From Defluviitaleaceae bacterium (lineage in GTDB: Bacteria; Bacillota; Clostridia; Lachnospirales; WQUN01): a stretch of 7,788 nucleotides of DNA. Location of the stretch: positions 1 through 7,788 of the forward strand of contig WRHA01000328.1 of NCBI GenBank assembly GCA_009783395.1, given 5' to 3'. The notes beneath the pieces were generated by a model that was not told the DNA's origin, made no database searches, and worked only from the letters and a program-made list of their open reading frames with translations. The translations under genes were made by a program, and so were the position numbers. Shown piece by piece: positions 1 through 5,311 of this stretch (its first letter is position 1; every line of letters starts with the position of its first letter).

Positions 1-491
1 CGGCATTTGCGGCGATGTTTCTTGTGGGGTGTTGGGATAAGGTTGAAATTGAGGATCGGGCATTTGTTGTGGCGGTTGGCATTGATGCGAGGGACGGCGA
101 GTATGTGGTGACGCTATCCGTGCCGATTTTCAGCGATGAGGAAGAAAACGAAGATGCGCATATAAAAACCGCACAAGCGCGAACGGTTTCGGAGGCACTG
201 CAAGAGCTGTGCGAAAAAGACGAGCGGCAGCTGTTTTTCGGGCAAACACAGATGGTAATTTTCGCAAATGATCTCATGGAAGACCCCGAACTCCTGCGCG
301 GCGCAGTGGACGCGCTAAACAAAACCCTGCAAGCCACGCAAAGAGTCCACGTACTTCGCGCCGATTCCGCAACCGAAGTGTTGGCAAAAACGCCGCCCGA
401 AAAAATCATCCCCTACTACGAGGACTCCATCATGAGTTATTATGATTTTGAAAAATCGGTGCGGGTAGTGTCACTACCCGCACCGATTTGA
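1..491 (+). CDS. Ger(x)C family spore germination lipoprotein, N-terminal part (5' end outside window, 3' end truncated)
   Basis: The frame is open from base 3 and reads A-F-A-A-M-F-L-V-G-C-W-D. This is the end of a signal peptide with lipobox LVGC (Cys codon 30-32), so the real start lies left of the window and the ATG at 15 is internal. The following segment, with the CWDKVEIEDRAFVVAVGID pattern, is typical of the N-terminal domain of Ger(x)C proteins, the lipoprotein C subunits of GerA-type nutrient receptors in the spore inner membrane. About 153 residues follow the lipid-modified Cys, whereas family members usually have about 350. The frame ends (TGA 489-491) inside a perfect palindrome, and its last residues (VRVVSLPAPI) are palindrome-encoded rather than family-like. 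The C-terminal domain is therefore missing. It could be a decayed gene or a short family variant; I favour decay. Family assignment is confident, function is not. Confidence 0.8.
   Translation, partial: AFAAMFLVGCWDKVEIEDRAFVVAVGIDARDGEYVVTLSVPIFSDEEENEDAHIKTAQARTVSEALQELCEKDERQLFFGQTQMVIFANDLMEDPELLRGAVDALNKTLQATQRVHVLRADSATEVLAKTPPEKIIPYYEDSIMSYYDFEKSVRVVSLPAPI
453..489. repeat. Perfect 18-bp inverted repeat with 1-nt centre, overlapping the 3' end of the Ger(x)C frame
   Basis: The left arm AAATCGGTGCGGGTAGTG (453-470) is exactly complementary to the right arm (472-489), with only T471 between them. A short T-run (494-498) follows on the plus strand, so it may terminate the germination transcript, but the tail is weak. 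The hairpin supplies the last codons and first stop base of the truncated reading frame. It might instead mark the junction of an old deletion or insertion. No second copy was seen in this window. Confidence 0.75.
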
Positions 492-516
492 AATTTTTAA
501 AAATCTGTGCTAATCT
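488..516 (+). promoter_or_regulatory. Putative sigma-A promoter with extended -10, driving the structured RNA
   Basis: A TTGAAA -35 element (488-493) is separated by 17 nt from TAATCT (511-516). The bases TGC sit immediately before the -10 box, giving an extended -10. The predicted transcription start is near 523. The -35 overlaps the Ger(x)C stop codon and the end of the palindrome. The -35 is 5/6 to consensus. The -10 is only 3/6, so the extended TG carries weight. Confidence 0.5.
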
Positions 517-522
517 CCGTGT

Positions 523-723
523 GCAAGAAAAAAGTGAGGTGAACCAATGATTCGTTAATCCGATAGCCTAACAGAGTTTGCAGTCGAGTCGCTTGTGCGG
601 CAGGCTTTATTTTGTTGGAATTGGATTAACCCGCGAAATTTTTGAATGCGACCTCTAAAAACAAAGGGTGCGTTGTATCCTTTCGCGTGCAATCCTTTTC
701 CGACCGGGAAGGGGATTTTTTTT
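523..723 (+). ncRNA. Candidate ~200-nt structured RNA, class not recognised
   Basis: A promoter-like sequence at 488-516 and an intrinsic terminator at 691-723 bracket about 200 nt with no sizeable coding frame. Nested complementary segments suggest a rod. The pairs are GAGGT 536-540 with ACCTC 651-655, GTTAATCC 554-561 with GGATTAAC 623-630, and AGCCT 565-569 with AGGCT 602-606. A separate hairpin AAAGGG/TCCTTT (664-669 with 678-683) precedes the terminator. Size and rod shape resemble 6S RNA, but I see no sequence that identifies it as such. It does not match the T-box, TPP, SAM, lysine, purine or M-box consensus as I know them. It may be a free small RNA, or an attenuated leader of the DUF1062 gene about 110 nt downstream. 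The 5' end is an estimate from the promoter. Confidence 0.5.
691..723 (+). terminator. Intrinsic terminator of the structured RNA
   Basis: AATCCTTTTCC (691-701) pairs fully with GGAAGGGGATT (707-717), using two G-T wobbles, around a 5-nt loop. A run of eight T residues covers 716-723. This is a textbook Rho-independent terminator on the plus strand. Confidence 0.85.
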
Positions 724-741
724 ATGCTAAAACTCGGAAAA

Positions 742-795
742 AGCGCGTAGCAAAGGCTATTGCGCTAAGAATTATGTAACTCAATAGCCTTTGCT
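742..795 (+). promoter_or_regulatory. Two mutually exclusive hairpins upstream of the DUF1062 gene
   Basis: A perfect 14-bp inverted repeat, AGCAAAGGCTATTG (749-762) with its complement at 782-795, encloses a 19-nt loop. Its left arm is also used by a competing local hairpin, AGCGC-g-TAG (742-750) with CTA-tt-GCGCT (757-766). Neither is followed by a T-run, so neither is an ordinary terminator. The region lies between the upstream RNA terminator and the ribosome binding site of the next gene (AGGAGGAG, 823-830). A role in controlling that gene is inference. I found no convincing promoter in 724-834. Confidence 0.5.
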
Positions 796-834
796 CATTC
801 CTAATGAACGAATTCGAATTTTAGGAGGAGCAAT

Positions 835-1416
835 ATGCGCTATGAGCATGAGATAACTTGCCGCATTGTGCCCGATAATACACCTTTAATTATCAGGCAT
901 TGCAGTAAGTGTAATAAAAGCATGGAATTTTATTGCAGTGAAAAATTTCGCGTAAACAGCAATGGTGCGAGGAGCGATATTTGGCTGATTTACAAATGTA
1001 CGAAGTGCGATTCAACATGGAAGGCAACGATTGCAAAAGGCATAAAACCCAACGATCTGCCGCCGGATAAATTCGATCGCTTTACACACAACGACCCGGA
1101 TTTGGCATGGGAATACGCGTTTAATCGCAGCTTTCTCAAGCAGCAATCCTGCGGGATTGACTATTCCGGGGTAAAGTACAGGGTTGAAGGTGCGGAAAAT
1201 TTGAAATTTCCGTTATTGCTTCGTATGAGATGTGATTATGATTTTGACCTGAAGCTCAGCAAATTTTTGGCGGGTGTTTTGGGCGTTTCCGTCGGACAAG
1301 TGAAGAAGCTTGCAAAGGCCGGCGCAATAAAAACCGTCCCCGAGTGTGATGTCCTTAGGTGCAAAATCAGAGGGGATGTGATGTGTGCGATTCAAGCGAC
1401 CTCCGAAAACCTTTAA
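835..1416 (+). CDS. DUF1062 family zinc-ribbon protein
   Basis: The 193-residue product starts at an ATG placed 4 nt after a very strong AGGAGGAG site (823-830). Two CxxC knuckles (C23/C26 and C55/C58) should bind one zinc. The stretch between them, with FRVNSNGARSDIWLIYKC, and the TW that follows, match the pattern I know from DUF1062 proteins of Bacillota. The C-terminal third (about 140-185) has a helix-turn-helix or S4-like flavour (SKFLAGVLGVSVGQVKKLAKAG), which hints at nucleic-acid binding but is not proven. The family has no established function. It is a single gene on this strand, preceded by a structured leader region and ending in a hairpin shared with the convergent gene. The family call is fairly sure and the role is unknown. 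Confidence 0.8.
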   Translation: MRYEHEITCRIVPDNTPLIIRHCSKCNKSMEFYCSEKFRVNSNGARSDIWLIYKCTKCDSTWKATIAKGIKPNDLPPDKFDRFTHNDPDLAWEYAFNRSFLKQQSCGIDYSGVKYRVEGAENLKFPLLLRMRCDYDFDLKLSKFLAGVLGVSVGQVKKLAKAGAIKTVPECDVLRCKIRGDVMCAIQATSENL

Positions 1417-1437
1417 TTTAGGGTTTTCGGAAGTCGC
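1396..1437. terminator. Shared hairpin between convergent genes, stop codons in its loop
   Basis: GCGACCTCCGAAAACC (1396-1411) pairs with GGTTTTCGGAAGTCGC (1422-1437) with one mismatch and a 10-nt loop. The loop holds the TAA of the plus-strand gene (1414-1416) and the TAA of the minus-strand gene (1415-1413). Position and symmetry suggest a bidirectional transcription end, but neither strand has a clear U-tract after the stem. It could instead be a 3'-end stabilising hairpin. Confidence 0.6.
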
Positions 1438-1667
1438 CAACAACTATCCCGTCGGGAAAAAGTATCGTCATCCAACAATGCGTTTTCATGTTCTGTGTCA
1501 TTTATCATGAGCTTGAATTCATTCCAAGCAATTTGCTTTTCAGTTTCGTTTTGTACATCACCCGGAATGGTAATAAAGATACGCTTACGTTCCGGTATAT
1601 GCAATGGCTTGTCGGCGGTATAAAATTTACCGCTTTCAAAATAACCTTCGTATGCTTGCGCTTGCAT
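1413..1667 (-). CDS. Small orphan antitoxin-like protein
   Basis: This 84-residue acidic protein opens with YEGYFESGKFY, continues with PLHIPERKRIFITI, and ends with an acidic helical tail (about 45-70). The layout is typical of small clostridial proteins often annotated as type II antitoxins: a short beta-rich N-terminus with an IPERKRxxxTI motif, then a helix that would grip a RelE- or PIN-type toxin. This is recognition by pattern, not proof. An AAGGGAG site lies 6 nt before the ATG. The gene sits 50 nt after the GrpE-domain gene on the same strand with no terminator between, so co-transcription is likely. No toxin gene is adjacent. The last residues (about WRLPKTLN) are encoded by the shared hairpin and may not belong to the original family sequence. 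Confidence 0.65.
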   Translation of the reverse strand: MQAQAYEGYFESGKFYTADKPLHIPERKRIFITIPGDVQNETEKQIAWNEFKLMINDTEHENALLDDDTFSRRDSCWRLPKTLN

Positions 1668-1717
1668 GTTTTTCTCCCTTCAAATCGGTCGGATTAAATA
1701 AAATGCTCATTAAATCA

Positions 1718-3313
1718 CTACCTCGCCGCAATTACATTTGCCCTTAAAACAACCTGATCCTTAAAGCGATAGCCCGCCGTCATAACTTTAATAATTTCGC
1801 CTTTTTGGAAGTCGGCATTTTTCTCCGCGACCAAAACCTCGTGTTCGCGTGCATTGAACTGCGTCTTTGCGTCGGGACGAATTATTTCGATGTTGTTTTT
1901 CTTTAAAATTACGGCAAGAGCGCGAAAGGTGTCGTTAAGTGCGAGAACGGCGGTGAGAATGTCGCCGTCACAAGCGTTTTGCCCGCCGCCGGCATCTGCG
2001 GATTCACGCAGACGCGGCACGCTGTGGGTAAGAATCTCCTCAAAAGTACATACTTCGTAAAGCAAAACTTCCTTTTTGAACCGCAGAGATGATTTTTCAA
2101 TCGTGTGCGCGTACGCTTCGATGTACTTTTTCGAGCTGTTGCGGCATGATGCAACAGCCTCGCAACCCTCGAAAAACTCGCTCACTCCGTTTTCCTTCGG
2201 CGGGTTCGCAAGCCAAGCATCACGCACTTGCAGCAGAATTTCTTCCCGATCATAAATTGGTTTTTTATCGGAAAAATTTTTCGAGCTTTGCGCGCCTTTT
2301 ATTTCAAATTCGGCGATGCTTTCATTAAGCGAAGTTGTTTTTATTTCAAGCGTTTCGCTAATGCCACTGAGTATTTCGAGGCATGGGGACGAAGATGCCT
2401 CTCCCTGCGGCAATTGCAACTGCTCAAACGTTTGCGTAATTTCCTTTGCAAGCAAAACTTCATCTGCAATATCGCGGCGAAATTTATACGCCGCTTTTTT
2501 GTATCCAAGCTCGATTTCATCAAGTATCGCAATGGACTGTGTATCCAGCGCGGCGAAAAACTTTTTGCCGTCGGGGATTTTTTCATCGGGCAACTCGCTT
2601 GCAAATTCCTCGAGCGTTCGGCTTGCCGTGCTTTTTTTCGGCTTATGCAAATTTTTCACAATCGGTTCGGTTTGCTGGTACGCTTCGCCAAGCGCGTCGG
2701 CGATGCTGAAAATCACGGCATCACGCGCACCTGTTCCTTTAAGCGCGGCGACCTGCACAGTTATTATATTGCCCAGCTCTTCCCATTCGCGCTCGATAAG
2801 CTCGGTGTAGAGTCTGGCGACCTTTCTGTTGTGCAAATCATCTACGCGCTGTTGGCAGTCGGTAAGCCCGTCGCGATAGATCGCAAAAAGCTCGTCGATG
2901 CTTTCCCGTGCGGTAATTTGCTCCGCCGCTTTTTTTTCCGCGTCTTGAATAATGGCCTGTTTTTCCGCCGAAATGGGATTCACGTCGTCACAAGCGTTTT
3001 CCTCAAATCCATGCAAGCGCGCCCCGAGAACCTCACAAATCCCCGCAATCATTACTCTAACGGTTTCGCTTTCCGGCGATTTTTTATTCGTAAGGTCAAT
3101 CACGCGGCGGTACACATCCATCAGCGCGATCAGATGCGTATAGGCCGCCTCGTCGCTGTCCCCAACACGCGAAAAGCCGACCGTATCCGCCGCAATCAAC
3201 GCGCCTACAGCCTCGCTTATTTTTTTCGCACGCTTCCCTCGCGCACGGTTATATTCGCGCCACGCCGGATATAGTTTTTGCGAATTGCTCCGCTTTGTTT
3301 TTTGTTTTGCCAT
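1718..3313 (-). CDS. Large GrpE-domain protein (GrpE C-terminal domain on a ~450-residue helical extension)
   Basis: The product has 531 residues. Residues about 455-531 match the nucleotide-exchange domain of GrpE: a helix (ALNDTFRALAVILKKNN), IEII, then F486-N-A-R-E-H491, G514-Y515 and R524-A525, spaced much as in the GrpE signature. GrpE releases ADP from DnaK-type chaperones. Canonical GrpE is about 180-210 residues; here some 450 residues precede the domain. That region is mostly charged and predicted helical, with coiled-coil-like stretches around 120-190 and 250-310, no signal peptide, no membrane segment and no domain I recognise. The ATG is preceded by AAGGGA at 8 nt. It follows the Hsp70 gene by 51 nt with no terminator, so the two are probably one operon and partners. 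The start could be slightly different, but the N-terminus MAKQKTKRSNSQK looks natural. The GrpE call is strong; the N-terminal role is unknown. Confidence 0.8.
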   Translation of the reverse strand: MAKQKTKRSNSQKLYPAWREYNRARGKRAKKISEAVGALIAADTVGFSRVGDSDEAAYTHLIALMDVYRRVIDLTNKKSPESETVRVMIAGICEVLGARLHGFEENACDDVNPISAEKQAIIQDAEKKAAEQITARESIDELFAIYRDGLTDCQQRVDDLHNRKVARLYTELIEREWEELGNIITVQVAALKGTGARDAVIFSIADALGEAYQQTEPIVKNLHKPKKSTASRTLEEFASELPDEKIPDGKKFFAALDTQSIAILDEIELGYKKAAYKFRRDIADEVLLAKEITQTFEQLQLPQGEASSSPCLEILSGISETLEIKTTSLNESIAEFEIKGAQSSKNFSDKKPIYDREEILLQVRDAWLANPPKENGVSEFFEGCEAVASCRNSSKKYIEAYAHTIEKSSLRFKKEVLLYEVCTFEEILTHSVPRLRESADAGGGQNACDGDILTAVLALNDTFRALAVILKKNNIEIIRPDAKTQFNAREHEVLVAEKNADFQKGEIIKVMTAGYRFKDQVVLRANVIAAR

Positions 3314-3364
3314 TTTGCACGTCCCTTTTTACAGATCGCTTACAAAAAAACTTGCATTGGGGAT

Positions 3365-5044
3365 TTAGCCGGCGTAGAGTTCGTCTACTGAAAGTTCTGT
3401 GACTATGCCATCCGTTGATAGGCTTTGTGCCATTACGCGAAGCATATTGTCTTGCCCTACGTGGAAGGAGACCTTGACCTTTTCCTGCCCGCGGGGGCCT
3501 TGCGGAATGCCGCGCAGGGAGGTGCCGGCCAGGCGTTTCATACCGTCGCGGTTTACGGTTATGCCTTTTTCGTCGGTGGGGGTGGTGTTTTCCCATGCGA
3601 TTATTGCCATGCTGGTTACGCCGTCCATGTTGGTCATTAGGGGTTCGGGGGCGTCTACTGTCAGGCCGCCTTTGGGGATGTCGATGCCGGCGGCAACGAT
3701 TTCCATAAAGCGGCGGCCGGAAATTTCCAGCCCCAGTGGGTGAATCGTGCGCTCTTGAACTACGGGGCCGCGAACCGTCGGCATCATAATCATGTTGCAA
3801 TAATATGCCGCGCCTTGCGAGATCGACAGGGCGGGCGAAATTTTGGATTTGAACGGCTCCTTGCCGAAACGCTCGGTGATTTTTTCGCTTACATACAGAA
3901 TGGAAGAACTGCCGCCGACCAGGAAGATTTCGTCGATGTCTTTTTCCGATAATTCTGCGGCTTCAAGACAGCGGCTTACACACGCCAGGGTTTCTTCTAC
4001 CAGGTCGCTTGCGGATTTGCCTTCGAATTTTGCAAAATGCTCGGGGCTGTCGCCCAGGGGGTTTATGCGTTTGTGGGTTAGAAAATCTTCGCGGGTGATT
4101 TCCATGTTGATGTTTACTATGCGTGGCTCTTGGATAAGCGGCGCGAGTGTGATTTTTGTGGATTTTGTTTGGCTCAGGCGTTCCTTTGCTTGGGTTGCGG
4201 CTTGCGCAAGGCGCACCAGTGCGACCTTTTTCTGGCGACGCGAAACGCCGTCGTCGGAGTTTTCATCGAAGAGGTCGATTTCCTCCCCGGTGATTTTTTT
4301 GAATTCCTCGTACACAATGTCCATGATTACCTTGTCGATGTCGTTTCCGCCAAGGGAGTTGTCGCCATAGGTTGACATGATTGAAATCGTGGGTTCGCCC
4401 GCTTCTTCTGTTTTTATCTCAAGCACGCAGGCATCAAAAGTGCCGCCGCCGAAGTCGTACACAAGCACCTTTTTGCTTGCCTCTTCATGCACGGCGTATG
4501 AAATTGCGGATGCGGCGGGTTCTAAGCGAAGATAAATGCTTTCGGGGTCGAACCCTGCGAAAACGGCGGCATCCTTGGTCATTTTCTTTTGTTTGTCCGT
4601 GGAGTTTGCGGGTACTGTTATCACACAGCCGGAAAATTCGCCTGTGATGCCCAGCTCTTCTTGGGCGTATTCGTCCGCCCTTTGCTTGAGGTATCCCAAA
4701 ATCTCGCCCGCGATTTGCTCCGGCGAAAAATTAAATTCCTTATCGTCAACAATAACGGGAATTTTTTGATCGCTCCCGAGGTAGCGTTTTATTGAAAGAA
4801 TCGTAGACAGCGGATAGATTATGGCGGCTTCCTTGGCCTGAACGCCAAAAATTCGCGACAGCTTGTCCTCGTCCTCCGGGTCGGATTCGAACTGAATCGC
4901 CGTCGGAAAGATATTCGAGCCGTCAATCGGGATGGTTTGCGCATCGCCCTCCGAAAAGTCATATATGCTGACAACGGAATTTGTCGTACCGAAGTCAATG
5001 CCCAAAAATAATCCGCGTTCCATATCAAGCCCCAATGTTCCCAT
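3365..5044 (-). CDS. Hsp70-family chaperone lacking the C-terminal lid
   Basis: This 559-residue product is an ATP-dependent chaperone related to DnaK, probably cytosolic. The nucleotide-binding domain (about 10-415) has phosphate-1 GIDFGTTNS (15-23), a lysine equivalent to DnaK K70 (K86 in SIKRYLG), phosphate-2 YDFGGGTFD (196-204; T202 matches the catalytic Thr), LGGNDID (231-237) and adenosine motif FLVGGSSS (374-381). A substrate-binding beta-sandwich follows (about 433-545), containing GIPQGPRG. The protein then stops, so the helical lid of about 100 residues is absent. The usual hydrophobic DVLLLDV linker is replaced by a sequence around VRGPVVQER (424-432). About 20 extra residues occur near 323-348 in the nucleotide-binding domain. 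The start at 5044 is set by GGAGGT 5 nt upstream; a longer frame to 5155 reads through the promoter and terminator and is rejected. It is not the housekeeping dnaK: no canonical grpE, dnaJ or hrcA is adjacent. Confidence 0.92.
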   Translation of the reverse strand: MGTLGLDMERGLFLGIDFGTTNSVVSIYDFSEGDAQTIPIDGSNIFPTAIQFESDPEDEDKLSRIFGVQAKEAAIIYPLSTILSIKRYLGSDQKIPVIVDDKEFNFSPEQIAGEILGYLKQRADEYAQEELGITGEFSGCVITVPANSTDKQKKMTKDAAVFAGFDPESIYLRLEPAASAISYAVHEEASKKVLVYDFGGGTFDACVLEIKTEEAGEPTISIMSTYGDNSLGGNDIDKVIMDIVYEEFKKITGEEIDLFDENSDDGVSRRQKKVALVRLAQAATQAKERLSQTKSTKITLAPLIQEPRIVNINMEITREDFLTHKRINPLGDSPEHFAKFEGKSASDLVEETLACVSRCLEAAELSEKDIDEIFLVGGSSSILYVSEKITERFGKEPFKSKISPALSISQGAAYYCNMIMMPTVRGPVVQERTIHPLGLEISGRRFMEIVAAGIDIPKGGLTVDAPEPLMTNMDGVTSMAIIAWENTTPTDEKGITVNRDGMKRLAGTSLRGIPQGPRGQEKVKVSFHVGQDNMLRVMAQSLSTDGIVTELSVDELYAG

Positions 5045-5078
5045 TGTGCACCTCCGAATATCTGGTAATTTTTTGTTC

Positions 5079-5107
5079 ATAATAACTTGTATCGTGAAAT
5101 TATGCAA
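5079..5107 (-). promoter_or_regulatory. Putative sigma-A promoter of the Hsp70 operon
   Basis: On the minus strand TTGCAT (5107-5102) and TATTAT (5084-5079) are separated by exactly 17 nt, followed by a leader of about 28 nt before the GGAGGT site and the ATG at 5044. The -35 is poor (3/6) and the -10 good (5/6). No CIRCE element or CtsR heptad repeat was seen near it, so heat-shock control of the standard type is not indicated. Confidence 0.5.
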
Positions 5108-5243
5108 AAAAAATGTGCGCCAAGCGCACTGTGGGTAAATCGTTATATTCGTCACATTCTGTAAATATCGAATGTCCTATCGCTTGTGCCTCATACCCGC
5201 CGTCGAGAGATTCGCTTACAGTAAAGATTATTTCATTTAACAC
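5100..5243 (-). pseudogene. Truncated HicB-like small protein
   Basis: A GTG start at 5243 is preceded by GAGGTG at 7 nt, giving 47 residues. The beginning (VLNEIIFTVSESLDGGYEA, then AIGHSIFTE) matches the N-terminal beta-strands of HicB-like antitoxin folds, including the small family often annotated as 2-oxoisovalerate dehydrogenase-like. Related proteins have about 70 residues, continuing with a helix (EELKxxVRDAV-type) and a last strand. Here, after DEYNDL, the frame runs into the terminator hairpin and stops at 5100. The missing part is not found in another frame downstream. It lies 46 nt after mcsB on the same strand and no HicA toxin is next to it. It is probably a broken remnant, although a good ribosome binding site survives. 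A longer frame up to 5330 overlaps mcsB and lacks family similarity. Confidence 0.6.
5106..5129 (-). terminator. Intrinsic terminator between the mcs unit and the Hsp70 unit
   Basis: On the minus strand GTGCGC-ttg-GCGCAC (5129-5115) forms a GC-rich 6-bp hairpin, followed by A and eight T residues (5113-5106). It ends transcription arriving from mcsA-mcsB and the HicB-like gene. It also encodes the last residues of that short gene. The Hsp70 -35 box overlaps its U-tract. Confidence 0.75.
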
Positions 5244-5276
5244 GGCACAACACCTCATTCTTGTTTTTTTTCTTCC

Positions 5277-5311
5277 AATTTCGCTTCGTCTAAACCGGAC
5301 GAAGCAAAATT
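5277..5311 (-). repeat. 14-bp hairpin spanning the mcsB stop codon
   Basis: AATTTTGCTTCGTC pairs with GACGAAGCGAAATT on the minus strand with one G-T wobble and a 7-nt loop (5291-5297). The mcsB TAG lies at the loop/stem edge. An A-rich rather than U-rich stretch follows, so it is not an intrinsic terminator on the minus strand. It may protect the mcsA-mcsB message or limit readthrough into the downstream remnant. Confidence 0.6.

Noticed and set aside
512..717. Complementarity AATCTCC (512-518) with the terminator arm GGGGATT (711-717), as an antiterminator
   Set aside because: The upstream segment lies in the predicted -10 region, before the estimated transcription start, so it should not be in the RNA. 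It would need reconsidering if the start is further upstream.
640..723. T-box-like AGGGTG followed by a terminator
   Set aside because: The T-box consensus continues GGNACCGCG, which is absent. No stem I or specifier features were found, and the downstream gene is not an amino-acid or aminoacyl-tRNA synthetase gene.
1631..1702. 24-codon minus-strand frame between the GrpE-domain gene and the small antitoxin-like gene
   Set aside because: It overlaps the start of the antitoxin-like gene out of frame, the ribosome site spacing is poor and there is no recognisable sequence.
2228..3274. Long plus-strand open frame (about 348 residues) opposite the GrpE-domain gene
   Set aside because: It starts at TTG without a ribosome site and reads as a Phe/Arg-rich antisense shadow. 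The minus-strand gene has a start with a ribosome site and a recognisable GrpE end.
3249..3800. Minus-strand open frame of 183 residues within the Hsp70 gene
   Set aside because: It is an out-of-frame, Arg/His/Pro-rich shadow of the Hsp70 C-terminus; the Hsp70 frame carries all the conserved motifs.
5045..5155. N-terminal extension of the Hsp70 frame by 37 residues
   Set aside because: It would begin upstream of the U-tract terminator and promoter and has no ribosome site. The ATG at 5044 has GGAGGT at ideal spacing, just before the GIDFGTTNS motif.
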